Positions 1 through 15,029 are shown, counted from the first letter of the stretch. The stretch is 64,000 nucleotides of DNA from Curtobacterium sp. MCBD17_032 (GCF_003234855.1 NZ_QKTO01000004.1:62001-126000), one strand, 5' to 3'. Notes: generated by a model from the sequence alone, not told the origin. Numbers and translations: made by a program.

Positions 1-1
1 G

Positions 2-1894
2 CGCCCGACGCTCGTGCTCGCGCACAACAAGACGCTGGCCGCGCAGCTCGCGAACGAGTTCCGCGGGCTCATGCCGAACAACGCCGTCGAGTACTTCGTG
101 TCGTACTACGACTACTACCAGCCCGAGGCGTACGTCCCGCAGACGGACACCTTCATCGAGAAGGACTCCTCCGTGAACGCCGAGGTCGAGCGGCTCCGGC
201 ACTCGACGACGAACTCGCTCCTCAGCCGACGTGACTCCGTCGTGGTCTCCACCGTGTCCTGCATCTACGGCCTCGGGACGCCGGAGCAGTACATGAACGC
301 CTCGGTCGCGCTGCACATCGGTCAGACCATCTCACGGGACCAGCTCGTGCGGAAGTTCGTCAGCATGCAGTACCAGCGCAACGACGTCGACTTCGCGCGG
401 GGCACCTTCCGGGTCCGCGGCGACACCCTCGAGATCATCCCGATGTACGAGGAGCACGCGATCCGCATCGAGATGTTCGGCGACGAGATCGAAGCCCTCT
501 CGTCCCTCCACCCGCTGACCGGCAACGTGATCGACGACCTGCCGGCCGTGTCGATCTTCCCGGCGTCGCACTACGTCGCGGACACTGACGTCATGCACCG
601 GGCGATCAGCTCGATCAAGGAGGAACTGGCCGAGCGGCTCGCCGAGCTCGAGGGCCAGGGGAAGCTGCTCGAGGCCCAGCGCCTGCGGATGCGCACCACC
701 TTCGACATCGAGATGATGGAGCAGATCGGGTTCTGCTCCGGCATCGAGAACTACTCACGCCACATGGAAGGCCGGGGACCCGGGGAGGCGCCGCACTGCC
801 TCATCGACTACTTCCCGGACGACTTCCTCCTCATCATCGACGAGTCGCACGTCACCGTGCCGCAGATCGGTGCGATGTACGAGGGGGACGCCTCGCGCAA
901 GCGCACGCTCGTCGAGCACGGGTTCCGGTTGCCGAGCGCGATGGACAACCGCCCGCTCAAGTGGGAGGAGTTCCTCGACCGCGTCGGGCAGAAGGTCTTC
1001 CTGTCCGCCACCCCGGGCAAGTACGAGCTCGGCATCACGGACAGCGTCGTCGAGCAGATCATCCGTCCGACCGGCCTGGTCGATCCCGAGATCGTCATCA
1101 AGCCGAGCGACGGCCAGATCGACGACCTGCTCGAGGAGATCACGAAGCGCACAGAGAAGGACGAGCGTGTCCTCGTCACCACCCTGACCAAGCGGATGGC
1201 GGAGGAACTGACCGACTTCCTCGGGAACGCCGGCGTGCGCGTGCGGTACCTGCACTCGGACGTGGACACCCTGAAGCGCGTCGAGCTCCTGACCGAGCTG
1301 CGCCAGGGCGTCTACGACGTCCTGATCGGCATCAACCTGCTCCGCGAGGGCCTCGACCTGCCCGAGGTCTCCCTCGTCGCGATCCTCGACGCCGACAAGG
1401 AGGGCTTCCTGCGGTCGTCGACGTCGCTCATCCAGACCATCGGTCGTGCGGCCCGCAACGTCTCCGGGCAGGTGCTCATGTACGCCGACAAGATGACCGA
1501 CTCGATGAAGCAGGCCATCGAGGAGACCGACCGCCGCCGCGAGAAGCAGGTGGCCTACAACCTCGAGCACGGGATCGACCCGCAGCCGCTCCGCAAGAAG
1601 ATCGCGGACATCACCGAGGTCCTCAACCGCGAGAGCGACGACACCCGCGAGCTCCTCGAGCGTCGTGGTGGTGGCGTCCGGGACGGGCGACGGGCTCCCA
1701 CGCCGTCCCTCCGACGCGAGGGCATCGCCGGTGAGGGCGCGACGCAGCTCGAGGCGACCATCGCCGACCTCAACGACCAGATGCTGCAGGCCGCGGCCGA
1801 GTTGAAGTTCGAACTGGCGGCTCGGCTCCGCGACGAGGTGCAGGACCTCAAGAAGGCTCTGCGGCAGATGGAGTCGGCGGGCCATGTCGTCTGA
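2..1894 (+). CDS. uvrB: UvrABC system protein B (5' partial)
   Basis: DNA-damage-verifying helicase subunit of nucleotide excision repair. The reading frame is open from base 2, so the true start and the Walker A motif lie upstream of the window. Visible: the beta-hairpin region [11 protein letters not shown], helicase motif II IIDESH, motif III LSATPG, motif [11 protein letters not shown], and a C-terminal UVR coiled coil ([18 protein letters not shown]) that in the family contacts UvrC. About 630 residues are present, so only the N-terminal tip is missing. It overlaps the next gene by 11 nt. The family assignment is certain; only the start is unknown. Confidence 0.97.
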   Translation, partial: RPTLVLAHNKTLAAQLANEFRGLMPNNAVEYFVSYYDYYQPEAYVPQTDTFIEKDSSVNAEVERLRHSTTNSLLSRRDSVVVSTVSCIYGLGTPEQYMNASVALHIGQTISRDQLVRKFVSMQYQRNDVDFARGTFRVRGDTLEIIPMYEEHAIRIEMFGDEIEALSSLHPLTGNVIDDLPAVSIFPASHYVADTDVMHRAISSIKEELAERLAELEGQGKLLEAQRLRMRTTFDIEMMEQIGFCSGIENYSRHMEGRGPGEAPHCLIDYFPDDFLLIIDESHVTVPQIGAMYEGDASRKRTLVEHGFRLPSAMDNRPLKWEEFLDRVGQKVFLSATPGKYELGITDSVVEQIIRPTGLVDPEIVIKPSDGQIDDLLEEITKRTEKDERVLVTTLTKRMAEELTDFLGNAGVRVRYLHSDVDTLKRVELLTELRQGVYDVLIGINLLREGLDLPEVSLVAILDADKEGFLRSSTSLIQTIGRAARNVSGQVLMYADKMTDSMKQAIEETDRRREKQVAYNLEHGIDPQPLRKKIADITEVLNRESDDTRELLERRGGGVRDGRRAPTPSLRREGIAGEGATQLEATIADLNDQMLQAAAELKFELAARLRDEVQDLKKALRQMESAGHVV

Positions 1895-2870
1895 GCCGGG
1901 GGCGCCGACGGCGTCCGGGGACGGTCAGCGGACCGTCGTCGTGACGGGTGCCAGCGCCGGCCTCGGGTACCAGGCCGCGGAGCAGCTCGCCGCCTCGGGG
2001 CACCGCGTGGTCCTCGCGACGCGGAGCCCCGAGAAGGCGGCCGCCGCGGAACGCAGCATCCGCACGCGTGTCCCCGACGCGACGCTCGAGCACGTGCACC
2101 TCGACCTCGCCGACCTCGACTCCGTCCGCTCGGCAGCCGACTCCCTCGCAGCCCTCGGACCGGTGCACGCAGTCCTCAACAACGCGGGCGTGGTCGGGTC
2201 GCGCGAGCGGCGTTCCACCGCGCAGGGACACGAACTGCAGGTCGGGACGAACCACCTGGGCCACTTCGCGTGGACCGGCCTCGTGCTGCCGCTGCTCACC
2301 GCCACGGGCGGTCGGGTCGTGCACCTCGGGTCCATCTCGCACCGCTGGGTGACGCTCGACCGCCGGGACCCGCTCGGTGCCGGGCACTACAACGGCTACC
2401 GCCAGTACGCACGGAGCAAGCTCGCGGTGATGCTCTTCGGGTTCGAGCTCGCGCAGCGGCTCGCCGACGCCGGGTCGCCCGTGACGAGCGTCGTCGCGCA
2501 CCCGGGCCTGGCGCTCGACTCGTTGACCGGGACGAGCCCCGCGACGTCCGGCCCCGCGCACCCCGGCCCCGTGCGCCCCGGTTCCACGGGGCCCGGGCTC
2601 GCCCACGAGCAGCCCTCGTGGATCGTGCCGGGTCAGCGCTGGATCGCGCAGGGCAAGGACGCCGGGGCGGTGCCGCTCGTCCACGCCACCGTGGGATCGG
2701 ACGTGCGGTCGGGGGAGTACTGGGGACCCGACGGCTGGTTCCAGCTCCGCGGTCGTGCGGCCGTCGTGCCGGCCGAGCCGCGCGCCCACGACCGCGGCGA
2801 AGCGGCCCGACTGTGGGCGGCGAGTGAAGCCGCATCCGGGGTCGCGTTCGCTCTCGACGCACTCGGCTGA
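1884..2870 (+). CDS. SDR family NAD(P)-dependent oxidoreductase
   Basis: Short-chain dehydrogenase of 328 aa. Seen: the nucleotide-binding glycine motif [12 protein letters not shown] near residue 20, NNAG about residue 95, a catalytic Ser in LGSISHRW, and YxxxK as YARSK. The C-terminal third carries a Pro/Gly-rich stretch ([17 protein letters not shown]) that interrupts the usual substrate-loop region, so the protein resembles retinol-dehydrogenase/protochlorophyllide-reductase-like SDRs with an insertion. The ATG lies inside the end of uvrB (11-nt overlap), implying translational coupling. The substrate cannot be told from sequence, and a link to DNA repair is only positional. Confidence 0.85.
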   Translation: MSSEPGAPTASGDGQRTVVVTGASAGLGYQAAEQLAASGHRVVLATRSPEKAAAAERSIRTRVPDATLEHVHLDLADLDSVRSAADSLAALGPVHAVLNNAGVVGSRERRSTAQGHELQVGTNHLGHFAWTGLVLPLLTATGGRVVHLGSISHRWVTLDRRDPLGAGHYNGYRQYARSKLAVMLFGFELAQRLADAGSPVTSVVAHPGLALDSLTGTSPATSGPAHPGPVRPGSTGPGLAHEQPSWIVPGQRWIAQGKDAGAVPLVHATVGSDVRSGEYWGPDGWFQLRGRAAVVPAEPRAHDRGEAARLWAASEAASGVAFALDALG

Positions 2871-2904
2871 CGGTCCCCGGCGGACGTTTGTCGGAGCGGC
2901 TTCG

Positions 2905-2910
2905 TAGAAT
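2905..2910 (+). promoter_or_regulatory. -10 box (TAGAAT) for leaderless uvrA
   Basis: TAGAAT ends 8 nt before the ATG at 2919, placing the expected transcription start on or next to the A of the start codon. There is no Shine-Dalgarno sequence. I see no convincing -35 and no obvious SOS box. Confidence 0.6.
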
Positions 2911-2918
2911 CGTCTGCG

Positions 2919-5942
<3,024 letters not shown>

Positions 5943-8033
5943 GTGGCGGACACCGTCGCATGGCGTCCCAAGGCCGGTGAGATCCCGACCGATCCGGGGG
6001 TGTACCGGTGGCGAGACGAGAACGGCCGTGTGCTCTACGTCGGCAAGGCGAAGAACCTCCGCGCCCGGCTGAGCAACTACTTCGCACCGCTGCCGACCCT
6101 GCACGAGCGCACCCGGCGCATGGTCCTCACGGCCCGCAGCGTCGAGTGGACCACGGTCGGTTCCGAGATCGAGGCGCTCCAGCTCGAGTACACCTGGATC
6201 AAGGAGTTCGACCCGCCGTTCAACGTCAAGTTCCGGGACGACAAGTCGTACCCGTACATGGCGATCACGATGGCGGACGAAGCGCCGCGGGTGATGGTGA
6301 CACGCAACCGCAAGATCAAGGGTGCGAAGTACTTCGGGCCCTACCCGAAGATCTGGGCGGTGCACGACACGATCGACCTCATGATCAAGGTGTTCCCGAT
6401 CCGCACCTGCTCCGAGTCGTCGTACAAGCGGGCGATGCAGACCGGCAAGCCCTGCTTCCCGGGGCAGATCGGCAAGTGCGGAGGGCCGTGCTCGCAGCGC
6501 GTCACGATCGAGGAGCACCGGGCGCTGGTCGAGGAGTTCGTCCGCTTCATGGGCAGCTACGACCGCCGTGTGATCACGCAGCTGCGGCAGCGCATGGCCG
6601 CCTCGGCCGACGCCATGCAGTACGAGCAGGCAGCGCGGTACCGCGACCAGGTCGAGGCCCTCGAAGCCGTCCTCGAGAAGTCCGCCGTGGTCCTGAAGGA
6701 CTCGGTGGACCTCGACCTGTTCGGCATCGCCGAGGACGAGCTCGCCGCCGCCGTGCAGCTGTTCTCGGTGCGGGGCGGCCGCATCCGCGGTGTCCGCGGC
6801 TGGGTGGTCGACAAGGAGCTCGACATCAGCACGGGCGACCTCGTCGAGCAGATCGTCCAGGGCGTCTACACCGGCAGCGAGCTGCCCGCCGGCGCCGGCG
6901 GCGAGGAGCCCCCGCGCGAGGTCGTGGTCCCGGTCCTGCCCGACGACGCCGACGCCCTGCAGCAGTGGCTGAGCGACCGCAGGGGCGGTCGTGGCACGAA
7001 GCTCAGCACCGCCCAGCGTGGTGACCGCGCCGGTCTTGCCCGCACCGCTTCGCAGAACGCCCAGCAGGCGCTCATGCTGTACAAGACGAAGCGCTCGGCC
7101 GACTACACGACCCGGGCGGCGGCCCTCGCCGACATCCAGGAGGCCCTCGGCATGACGGAGGCGCCGCTGCGGATGGAGTGCTACGACATCTCGCACCTGC
7201 AGGGGACGAACGTCGTCGCCTCGATGGTCGTCTTCGAGGACGGGCTGCCCCGCAAGGACCAGTACCGCCGGTACACGATCGCCGAGACGACCGACGACAC
7301 CGACAGCATGTACCAGGTCCTCACCCGACGGCTCGCCCGCCTCGACGAGGACGCGGCCGTCCCGGACGTGCCGGACGCGACCGCGGACGACGTCGTCGAG
7401 GGCACGAAGCCGACGAAGCGCTTCGCGTACCGCCCGCAGCTCCTCGTCGTCGACGGCGGACAACCGCAGGTCGCGGCGGCGAAGCGTGCGCTCGACGAGG
7501 CCGGGGTGACGGACATCGCGCTCGTCGGCATCGCGAAGCGGCTCGAGGAGCTCTGGCTGCCCGACGACGACTTCCCGGTGATCCTGCCCCGCAACTCGGA
7601 GGCGCTCTTCCTGATCCAGCGCCTTCGTGACGAAGCCCACCGCTTCGCGATCACGCACCAGCGCACGCGGCGCAAGCGGGACGTCAAGTCGCAGCTGTCG
7701 GAGATCCCCGGGCTCGGGCCGAGCCGTGTCGCCGCGCTGCTGAAGCACTTCGGCTCGGTCGCCCGGCTCCGGCAGGCCACCGCGGAGGAGGTCGCCGAGG
7801 TACCGGGTGTCGGACCCGCGACCGCGGCCGCCGTGGTGCGCAAGCTCACCACCGTCCCGGTGAGCGCCCCGGAATCGGCCAGTGCGCCCACCCCGGCCAG
7901 CGCTCCCACCCCGACCAGTGCTCCCACTCTGACCGGCGCACCGGACACGGGTGCCGACCCGGTCGGCGCCCGGTCGGGAGGCCCGGTGCGCGTCCCCGAC
8001 GCGGGTCCCGACGGGCCGCAGCGGCCCGCATGA
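5943..8033 (+). CDS. uvrC: Excinuclease ABC subunit UvrC
   Basis: Dual-incision nuclease of excision repair, 696 aa. N-terminal GIY-YIG domain ([20 protein letters not shown]), a UVR segment ([16 protein letters not shown]), the UvrC RNase H-like endonuclease core ([31 protein letters not shown]), and a C-terminal double helix-hairpin-helix ([27 protein letters not shown]). After the HhH come about 55 extra residues of SAPTP-type low complexity with no known role. The GTG start abuts the uvrA TAG stop, so expression depends on the uvrA transcript. Confidence 0.97.
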   Translation: MADTVAWRPKAGEIPTDPGVYRWRDENGRVLYVGKAKNLRARLSNYFAPLPTLHERTRRMVLTARSVEWTTVGSEIEALQLEYTWIKEFDPPFNVKFRDDKSYPYMAITMADEAPRVMVTRNRKIKGAKYFGPYPKIWAVHDTIDLMIKVFPIRTCSESSYKRAMQTGKPCFPGQIGKCGGPCSQRVTIEEHRALVEEFVRFMGSYDRRVITQLRQRMAASADAMQYEQAARYRDQVEALEAVLEKSAVVLKDSVDLDLFGIAEDELAAAVQLFSVRGGRIRGVRGWVVDKELDISTGDLVEQIVQGVYTGSELPAGAGGEEPPREVVVPVLPDDADALQQWLSDRRGGRGTKLSTAQRGDRAGLARTASQNAQQALMLYKTKRSADYTTRAAALADIQEALGMTEAPLRMECYDISHLQGTNVVASMVVFEDGLPRKDQYRRYTIAETTDDTDSMYQVLTRRLARLDEDAAVPDVPDATADDVVEGTKPTKRFAYRPQLLVVDGGQPQVAAAKRALDEAGVTDIALVGIAKRLEELWLPDDDFPVILPRNSEALFLIQRLRDEAHRFAITHQRTRRKRDVKSQLSEIPGLGPSRVAALLKHFGSVARLRQATAEEVAEVPGVGPATAAAVVRKLTTVPVSAPESASAPTPASAPTPTSAPTLTGAPDTGADPVGARSGGPVRVPDAGPDGPQRPA

Positions 8034-8061
8034 GATCCGCACGGGCCTCCCGGCCGGACGG

Positions 8062-8067
8062 TAGCCT
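8062..8067 (+). promoter_or_regulatory. Putative -10 box (TAGCCT) for rapZ-whiA
   Basis: TAGCCT lies 78 nt upstream of the rapZ start, in the only non-coding gap between uvrC and rapZ. It implies a leader of about 70 nt. No -35 match is evident, so this is tentative. Confidence 0.4.
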
Positions 8068-8145
8068 GGTCTCCGACCTGGGCCGGCGGCGCTCGCACCG
8101 GCCGGGCGACCCGCCCGGCCCGACCACGACGGAGCTCCTTCGCAG

Positions 8146-9033
8146 ATGACCGACACCTCCTCCCAGCAGCAGCACGACGTGCTCATCGTCACCGGCATGT
8201 CCGGCGCCGGCCGGTCCACCGTGGGGAAGGCGCTCGAGGACCTCGGTTGGTACGTGGTCGACAACCTCCCCACCCAGATGCTCGGACCGCTCACCGACCT
8301 CGCCGACCGGGCGGGGGAGTCGATCCCGAAGATCGCCACCGTCGTCGACGTGCGCGGGGGCCGGTTCTTCACCGACCCCGAGCACGCGGTCCAGCAGGTG
8401 CGGGAGAGCACCAGCGCGCGCGTCCGCGTGCTGTTCCTCGAGGCCACCGACGAGGTCCTGGTGCGTCGGTTCGAGCAGGTCCGCCGTCCGCACCCGCTCC
8501 AGGGCGAGGACACCCTGCTCGACGGCATCGCCCGCGAACGCACGCGGCTGCTCGGGCTGCGGGAGGCGTCGGACGTGGTCATCGACACGTCCGACCTGAA
8601 CATCCACCAGCTCGCGAACGCGGTGACCGAGCGGTTCGCCGAGGACCGTTTCGTCGGTGTGCAGGTCACCCTGATGAGCTTCGGCTTCAAGTACGGCCTC
8701 CCCGCGGACGCCGACATGGTGGCCGACGTGCGCTTCATCCCGAACCCCTACTGGGTGCCCGAACTGCGGCCGCACACGGGCCTCGACGCGCCCGTCTCCG
8801 ACTACGTCCTCGAGCAGCCGGGAGCCCGCTCGTTCGTCGAGCGCTACGCCTCCGTCCTCGAGCCGGTGTTCGAGGGGTACCAGCGGGAGAACAAAAGACA
8901 CGCTACGATCGCCATCGGCTGTACCGGCGGCAAGCACCGTTCGGTCGCCATCGTCGCCGAGCTGGCGAGCCTCCTCCGCGGGATGCCCGACGTCGCCGTG
9001 CGTGTGAAGAACCGAGATCTCGGCCGGGAGTGA
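8146..9033 (+). CDS. rapZ: RNase adapter protein RapZ
   Basis: P-loop protein of the RapZ/YvcJ family, 295 aa. Seen: Walker [10 protein letters not shown] at about residue 18, followed by [11 protein letters not shown], then the conserved C-terminal [10 protein letters not shown]. In Enterobacteria RapZ binds the small RNA GlmZ and controls amino-sugar synthesis; in actinobacteria the RNA partner is not established, so only the family is certain. It is followed after 78 nt by whiA, a conserved Gram-positive gene pair. In many relatives a yvcK/CofD-like gene sits between the two; it is absent here. Confidence 0.92.
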   Translation: MTDTSSQQQHDVLIVTGMSGAGRSTVGKALEDLGWYVVDNLPTQMLGPLTDLADRAGESIPKIATVVDVRGGRFFTDPEHAVQQVRESTSARVRVLFLEATDEVLVRRFEQVRRPHPLQGEDTLLDGIARERTRLLGLREASDVVIDTSDLNIHQLANAVTERFAEDRFVGVQVTLMSFGFKYGLPADADMVADVRFIPNPYWVPELRPHTGLDAPVSDYVLEQPGARSFVERYASVLEPVFEGYQRENKRHATIAIGCTGGKHRSVAIVAELASLLRGMPDVAVRVKNRDLGRE

Positions 9034-9111
9034 CCGTCCCACCGGCCGTCTCCACACGCGTGCGCCCCGGGACCGCGGAACCCCACCCCGAAGAACGTAA
9101 GGAATGATGCC

Positions 9112-10092
9112 GTGCCGTTGACTGCCGAGGTGAAGGACGAGCTGGCCAGGGTCGTCGTCAACCGGAACACGGTCCGCGCCGCCGAACTCGCGACCGTCCT
9201 CCGGTTCGCGGGAGGGCTGCACGTCATCTCCGGCCGGATCGCGGTCGAGGTCGAACTCGACACCCGGATCATCGTGCACCGCGTCCGCAAGGACCTCGCC
9301 GAGCTGTACGGCGTGCGCAGCGAGGCGTCCGTCGGGTCGACGGCCTCGTCCCGGCGCGGCACCCGGTACCTCGTCCGTGTCCTCGAGGCCGGCGAGACGC
9401 TCGCCCGTCAGACCGGACTCATGGACGCCCGTCGCCGCCCCGTGCGCGGTCTGCCGAACCGCTTGACGACCGGCACCCGCGAGGACCTGGCCGCCATCTG
9501 GCGCGGCGCGTTCCTCGCCTCCGGCACCCTCACCGACCCGGGCCGCGCCGCTGCGCTCGAGGTCACCTGCCCGGGCAACGAGGCCGCGATGGCGCTCGTC
9601 GGCGCCGCATCCCGGCTGGGGATCGCCGCGAAGGGCCGGGAGGTCCGGGGCGTGCACCGCGTCGTCATCCGCGACGGCGAGGCGATCGGGCAGATGCTCA
9701 CCGCGATGGGCGCGGCCCGGACCACCGCCGACTGGGAGGAGATGCGCCAGCGCCGCGAGGTCCGTGCCACCGCCAACCGGCTCGTCAACTTCGACGACGC
9801 GAACCTCCGTCGCTCCGCTCAGGCCGCGGTCGCGGCGTGTGCCCGCGTCGAGCGTGCACTCGAGATCCTCGGCGACGACGTCCCCGACCACCTGCAGTAC
9901 GCCGGTGCCCTGCGTCTCGAGCACCGCGACGCCTCGCTCGACGAGCTCGGCCAGCACGCGGACCCGCCCATGACGAAGGACGCCATCGCCGGACGGATCC
10001 GCCGGCTGCTCGCGATGGCGGACAAGCGCGCGTCGGACCTGGGCGTCCCCGGCACCGAGGCGAGCGTGCCCGAGGAGCTCGAAGGCGCCTGA
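9112..10092 (+). CDS. whiA: DNA-binding protein WhiA
   Basis: WhiA, 326 aa, combines a degenerate LAGLIDADG homing-endonuclease fold with a C-terminal helix-turn-helix. In Streptomyces it works with WhiB on sporulation and division genes; in non-sporulating actinobacteria it is linked to cell division. Seen: [14 protein letters not shown] at the N-terminus, [18 protein letters not shown] in the middle, and the HTH region [20 protein letters not shown] near residues 280-300. GTG start with GTAAGGAATGATGCC upstream. The full family length is present. Confidence 0.95.
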   Translation: MPLTAEVKDELARVVVNRNTVRAAELATVLRFAGGLHVISGRIAVEVELDTRIIVHRVRKDLAELYGVRSEASVGSTASSRRGTRYLVRVLEAGETLARQTGLMDARRRPVRGLPNRLTTGTREDLAAIWRGAFLASGTLTDPGRAAALEVTCPGNEAAMALVGAASRLGIAAKGREVRGVHRVVIRDGEAIGQMLTAMGAARTTADWEEMRQRREVRATANRLVNFDDANLRRSAQAAVAACARVERALEILGDDVPDHLQYAGALRLEHRDASLDELGQHADPPMTKDAIAGRIRRLLAMADKRASDLGVPGTEASVPEELEGA

Positions 10093-10107
10093 GCCAGGTC
10101 GTCCCCG

Positions 10108-10174
10108 GGACCCCCTCGACCACCCGACGTCGACGCGCACGAGCAGACGTCATGCAGGTGGTCCGAGGGGGTCC
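10108..10174. repeat. Long inverted repeat between whiA and gap
   Basis: GGACCCCCTCGACCACC at 10108-10124 pairs with GGTGGTCCGAGGGGGTCC at 10157-10174: 17 paired bases, one bulged G, and a 32-nt loop. It ends 6 nt before the presumed gap -10 box. It could terminate whiA, or regulate the gap promoter it overlaps. No U-tract follows. Confidence 0.6.
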
Positions 10175-10180
10175 GACTGC

Positions 10181-11314
<1,134 letters not shown>

Positions 11315-11318
11315 CCTG

Positions 11319-12536
11319 ATGGCACTCCGCACCCTCGAGGACCTCGGCGACCTCGCCGGCAAGCGCGTCGTCGTCCGCTGTGACCTGAACGTCCCGCTGA
11401 AGGACGGCACGATCACGGACGACGGCCGTGTGCGGGCGTCGCTCGGCACGCTGAACACCCTGGTGAACGCCGGAGCGCGGGTCATCGTGATCTCGCACCT
11501 CGGTCGGCCCGATGGGTCGCCGGCCCCGGAGTACTCGCTCGCCCCCGTGGCGCAGCGGCTGTCCGAGTTGCTGGGCAAGGCGGTGACCTTCGTCGGCGAG
11601 ACCGTCGGCGACGAAGCGACCGCGGCTGCCGAGGCCCTCGGGGACGGCGACGTGCTGCTGCTCGAGAACCTCCGGTTCAACCCGGAGGAGACCGCGAAGG
11701 ACGAGGCGTCGCGCACGGAGTTCGCCGAGCGGATCGCGGCACTGGGCGACGCCTTCGTGTCGGACGGCTTCGGTGTCGTGCACCGCAAGCAGGCCTCGGT
11801 GTACGAGCTCGCCGCCGCGCTCCCCAGCGCCGCCGGCTCCCTCATCGAGTCCGAGCTGACCGTGCTCGAGCGCCTGACGAAGGACCCGCAGCGGCCGTAC
11901 ACGGTCGTGCTCGGTGGGTCGAAGGTGAGCGACAAGCTCGGCGTCATCGAGCACCTGCTCCCGCAGGTGGACACGCTCTGCATCGGCGGCGGCATGCTCT
12001 TCACGTTCCTCGCGGCCCAGGGCCACGGGGTCGCGAAGTCGCTGCTCGAGCAGGACCAGCTCGACACCGTGCGCGCGTACCTGGCGAAGGCCGACGAGCT
12101 CGGGGTGACGATCGACCTGCCGACCGACGTCGTGGTCGCCTCAGGGTTCGCCGCTGACGCCGATCACGAGACCGTCGCGGCCGACGCGATCGAGTCCTCG
12201 TCGTTCGGTGCGGACGGCATCGGTCTCGACATCGGCCCGGAGACGGCGTCGCGGTTCGCGGCGGCGGTGTCCGGTTCGAAGACGGTGTTCTGGAACGGCC
12301 CGATGGGCGTGTTCGAGTTCCCGGCGTTCGCGGCCGGTACGAAGACCGTCGCGCAGGCCCTGACCGAGGTCGACGGCCTCGGCGTGGTCGGCGGTGGCGA
12401 CTCCGCGGCGGCCGTCCGGTCGCTCGGGTTCTCCGACGACCGGTTCGGGCACATCTCGACCGGTGGAGGAGCGAGCCTCGAGTTCCTCGAGGGCAAGTCG
12501 CTGCCCGGCCTCGAAGCCCTGGGGTGGACCCGATGA
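11319..12536 (+). CDS. pgk: Phosphoglycerate kinase
   Basis: Transfers phosphate from 1,3-bisphosphoglycerate to ADP; cytosolic, 405 aa. Motifs seen: RCDLNVPL and SHLGRP (substrate side), [10 protein letters not shown], and the nucleotide-side GGGDSAAAV near residue 365. The ATG follows the gap stop by 4 nt. The tpiA start lies 43 nt past this stop. Second gene of the lower-glycolysis operon. Confidence 0.97.
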   Translation: MALRTLEDLGDLAGKRVVVRCDLNVPLKDGTITDDGRVRASLGTLNTLVNAGARVIVISHLGRPDGSPAPEYSLAPVAQRLSELLGKAVTFVGETVGDEATAAAEALGDGDVLLLENLRFNPEETAKDEASRTEFAERIAALGDAFVSDGFGVVHRKQASVYELAAALPSAAGSLIESELTVLERLTKDPQRPYTVVLGGSKVSDKLGVIEHLLPQVDTLCIGGGMLFTFLAAQGHGVAKSLLEQDQLDTVRAYLAKADELGVTIDLPTDVVVASGFAADADHETVAADAIESSSFGADGIGLDIGPETASRFAAAVSGSKTVFWNGPMGVFEFPAFAAGTKTVAQALTEVDGLGVVGGGDSAAAVRSLGFSDDRFGHISTGGGASLEFLEGKSLPGLEALGWTR

Positions 12537-12579
12537 CCCGCACGCCCTCCATCGCGGGGATCGCCGGGAAGGACGAAGC

Positions 12580-13359
12580 ATGAACCGCACCCCCTTCATC
12601 GCCGGCAACTGGAAGATGAACCTGGACCACCTCCAGGCGATCGCCACCGTGCAGAAGCTCGCGTGGACGCTGAAGGACGCCCGCCACGACCACGACGACG
12701 TCGAGGTCGCGGTGTTCCCGCCCTTCACCGACCTGCGGAGCGTGCAGACCCTGATCGCAGCCGACAAGCTGCAGATCCGGTTCGGCGCGCAGGACCTGTC
12801 GCAGTTCGACTCCGGCGCGTACACCGGTGACGTCTCGGGTGCCTTCCTGGCCGCCCTCGACGCGCAGTACGTCATCGTCGGGCACTCGGAGCGCCGGACG
12901 ATGCACGGGGAGACCGACGAGGTCGTCGCCGCGAAGACCGCCGCAGCCGTCAAGCACGGCATCGTGCCGGTCGTCTGCGTCGGGGAGACCGGCGAGCAGC
13001 GTGAGCAGCGCGGCGCCGGCGTCGTCCCGGTCGAGCAGCTCCAGGTCGTCCTCGACGCGGTCACGCCGTCCGAGATCGTCGTGGCGTACGAACCCGTCTG
13101 GGCGATCGGTTCCGGCCAGGCCGCCACTGCCGAGCAGGCCCAGGAGGACTGCGCCGCCCTGCGTCGCGGGGTCGCCGCGGCCTGGGGCGACGAGCTCGCT
13201 GCGACCACGCGCGTGCTCTACGGTGGCTCGGTCAAGTCGGGCAACATCGCCGGCTTCCTCCGTGAGCCCGACATCGACGGGGCGCTCGTCGGCGGCGCAT
13301 CGCTCGACGTGCAGGAGTTCGCGGCGATCGCGCGCTTCCAGCAGCACGTCGGTCTCTAG
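12580..13359 (+). CDS. tpiA: Triose-phosphate isomerase
   Basis: Interconverts dihydroxyacetone phosphate and glyceraldehyde 3-phosphate; TIM barrel, 259 aa. Seen: FIAGNWKMN at the N-terminus (substrate Lys), catalytic His in VGHSERR, catalytic Glu in AYEPVWAIG, and the phosphate loop GGSVKSGN. A longer in-frame opening upstream lies inside pgk; the ATG at 12580 is chosen for the GGAAGGACGA ribosome-binding site and the conserved N-terminus. A strong hairpin follows the stop and ends the operon. Confidence 0.97.
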   Translation: MNRTPFIAGNWKMNLDHLQAIATVQKLAWTLKDARHDHDDVEVAVFPPFTDLRSVQTLIAADKLQIRFGAQDLSQFDSGAYTGDVSGAFLAALDAQYVIVGHSERRTMHGETDEVVAAKTAAAVKHGIVPVVCVGETGEQREQRGAGVVPVEQLQVVLDAVTPSEIVVAYEPVWAIGSGQAATAEQAQEDCAALRRGVAAAWGDELAATTRVLYGGSVKSGNIAGFLREPDIDGALVGGASLDVQEFAAIARFQQHVGL

Positions 13360-13366
13360 AACGACC

Positions 13367-13405
13367 GCACGAGGCGCGGCGGGTTCGACCCGTCGCGCCT
13401 CGTGC
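13367..13405 (+). terminator. Hairpin terminator after tpiA
   Basis: A 17-bp stem (GCACGAGGCGCG... with one G/T mismatch) closes on a 5-nt loop. It begins 8 nt after the tpiA stop and has no U-tract, as is common in high-GC actinobacteria. Confidence 0.7.
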
Positions 13406-13451
13406 TGTGCACACACCCCGTCCGGGTCCGGAGCGCACCCCGCGTGACCGG

Positions 13452-13457
13452 TATACT
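13452..13457 (+). promoter_or_regulatory. -10 box (TATACT) for secG-rbpA
   Basis: Near-consensus TATACT, preceded by CCGG, 30 nt upstream of the secG GTG and just past the tpiA hairpin. The leader carries the GAAAGG ribosome-binding site. Confidence 0.65.
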
Positions 13458-13487
13458 CGGATGGCTGACTGACACGAAAGGTACGTC

Positions 13488-13739
13488 GTGGCGATACTCT
13501 CCGTCGTGCTGCAGGTCCTGCTCGCGATCACGAGCCTCCTGCTCACGCTCCTCATCCTCCTGCACAAGGGCCGCGGTGGCGGCCTCTCCGACATGTTCGG
13601 CGGTGGTGTGACGAGCAACCTCGGGGCATCCGGCGTCGCCGAGCGCAACCTGAACCGGATCACCGTGATCCTCGGGCTCCTCTGGATCTCGAGCATCATC
13701 GTGCTCGGTCTCATCAACAAGTTCACGGCAGGGAGCTGA
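13488..13739 (+). CDS. secG: Preprotein translocase subunit SecG
   Basis: Small auxiliary subunit of the SecYEG channel, 83 aa. Two hydrophobic helices (about residues 1-22 and 50-75) flank a basic Gly-rich loop RGGGLSDMFGG, the family signature. GTG start with GAAAGG upstream. rbpA starts 1 nt after the stop, with its ribosome-binding site inside secG, so translation is likely coupled. Confidence 0.93.
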   Translation: MAILSVVLQVLLAITSLLLTLLILLHKGRGGGLSDMFGGGVTSNLGASGVAERNLNRITVILGLLWISSIIVLGLINKFTAGS

Positions 13740-13740
13740 C

Positions 13741-14103
13741 ATGGCATCCGGAGGAAGCGCCATCCGTGGGTCGCGCGTCGGCGCCGGCCCGATGGGCGAG
13801 CAGGACCGCGGCGTCCAGGCCGAGCGCGTCGCGATCTCGTACTGGGACGCGATGGGCAACGAAGTCGTGCGGTACTTCGCCGCGAACCTGCCCGACGAGG
13901 AGATCCCTGAGACGGTCGACTCGCCGTCCACCGGTCTCCCGGCCGGTCGCGACAAGGAGAACCCGCCGCAGGTCGCGAAGACCGAGCCGTACAAGACGCA
14001 CCTCGCGTACGTGAAGGAACGGCGCACCGAGGAAGAGGCAGCGCAGCTCCTCGAGGACGCGTTGCAGCAGCTGCGGCAGCGCCGCGGCACCGCCGCCAAG
14101 TAG
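13741..14103 (+). CDS. rbpA: RNA polymerase-binding protein RbpA
   Basis: Actinobacteria-specific activator that binds the principal sigma factor and stabilises the open promoter complex, 120 aa. Recognised from MASGGSAIRGSRVGAG..., the basic core, YWDAMGNEVVRYFAA, and the C-terminal sigma-interaction helices around HLAYVKERRTEEEAAQLL. The core-domain cysteines reported in some RbpA proteins are not present. AGGGAG lies 6 nt upstream inside secG. Confidence 0.93.
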   Translation: MASGGSAIRGSRVGAGPMGEQDRGVQAERVAISYWDAMGNEVVRYFAANLPDEEIPETVDSPSTGLPAGRDKENPPQVAKTEPYKTHLAYVKERRTEEEAAQLLEDALQQLRQRRGTAAK

Positions 14104-14114
14104 CGCAGACGTCC

Positions 14115-14147
14115 GAAGGCCCCCGCACCGATGGTGCGGGGGCCTTC
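14115..14147. terminator. Perfect 15-bp hairpin at rbpA/pgl junction
   Basis: GAAGGCCCCCGCACC, a 3-nt GAT loop, then the exact reverse complement. It starts 11 nt after the rbpA stop, between convergent genes, so it can act in both directions. Confidence 0.8.
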
Positions 14148-14200
14148 GTCATGGCAGGTCCAGGACCGCGCCGCGGCGCACGGTCGGCGGGCGGACCGCA

Positions 14201-14248
14201 GACGGACGGGAGGCCCGGTACCAGCTGGTACCGGGCCTCCCGTCCGTC
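14201..14248. repeat. Dispersed palindrome copy 1 (48-bp perfect)
   Basis: Perfect 24-bp-arm palindrome centred on CAGCTG, containing GGGAGGCCCGGTACC and its complement. Bases 14205-14251 are identical to 29878-29924. It lies 10 nt from the pgl stop, beside the rbpA hairpin, and may double as the pgl terminator. Confidence 0.85.
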
Positions 14249-14258
14249 GTGCGATGCG

Positions 14259-15029
14259 TCAGTAGGTCGACGCGATGAGGTTCTCCGGGACGTCGCGGGC
14301 GGCGTCCTGGTCGACGAAGAACACGGTGCGCTTCCGGCCCTGCACGCCGCCGACGGGGACCTCGTCCACGGCGGCACCGGCGAGGGCGAGCCCGAGGACG
14401 GACGCCTTCTCGGCGCCGGACAGGATCACCCAGACGCGCTGCGACGCGTTGATCACCGGGTAGGTGAGCGTCAGGCGCTGTGCCGGGGGCTTGGGGGAGT
14501 CGTCGACGGGCACGACCATGCGGTCGGTCACGCGGAGCTGGGGGAACTCCGGGAACAGCGACGCGGTGTGCCCGTCCGGCCCGACACCGAGGAGCGTGAT
14601 GTCGAAGCGCGGCGCGTCGGCGGAGTCGGGAGCGGCGTCGTGCAGCTCGCGCTCGTACTGCGCCGCTGCCTCGTCGATGGTGAGGCCCGCGTCCGACGTC
14701 GCCATCGGATGGACGTTCTCGGTCGGGATGCCCACGTGGTCGAGGAAGTCGGTCTGCGTGCCCGCGTCGTTGCGGTCCGCGTCACCCGCGGGCACCCAGC
14801 GCTCGTCGACCCACCAGACGTGCACCTTCGACCAGTCGACGCTCTCCTGCGCCTGGGACTGACCGATCGCCGCGAGGACGAGGGTCGACACCGATCCACC
14901 GCTGATCGCGATGTCGGCCCGTCCCTGCTCGTCGAGCACGTCGATGATCTTCGTGATGAAGCGTGCGGCGACGGAGGCGCCGAGGGCCTGCTTGTCGGGG
15001 TGCACCAGCACCCGCCGTTCGTTGGTCAC
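14259..15029 (-). CDS. pgl: 6-phosphogluconolactonase
   Basis: Hydrolyses 6-phosphogluconolactone in the oxidative pentose-phosphate branch, 256 aa. Seen: AISGGSVSTLVLAAI (sugar-phosphate binding) near residue 40, WWVDERWVP near residue 72, and LLGVGPDGHTASLFP in the middle. GTG start with GGGAG four bases upstream. Last gene of tkt-tal-pgi-zwf-opcA-pgl; a 118-nt gap separates it from opcA. Confidence 0.95.
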   Translation of the reverse strand: MTNERRVLVHPDKQALGASVAARFITKIIDVLDEQGRADIAISGGSVSTLVLAAIGQSQAQESVDWSKVHVWWVDERWVPAGDADRNDAGTQTDFLDHVGIPTENVHPMATSDAGLTIDEAAAQYERELHDAAPDSADAPRFDITLLGVGPDGHTASLFPEFPQLRVTDRMVVPVDDSPKPPAQRLTLTYPVINASQRVWVILSGAEKASVLGLALAGAAVDEVPVGGVQGRKRTVFFVDQDAARDVPENLIASTY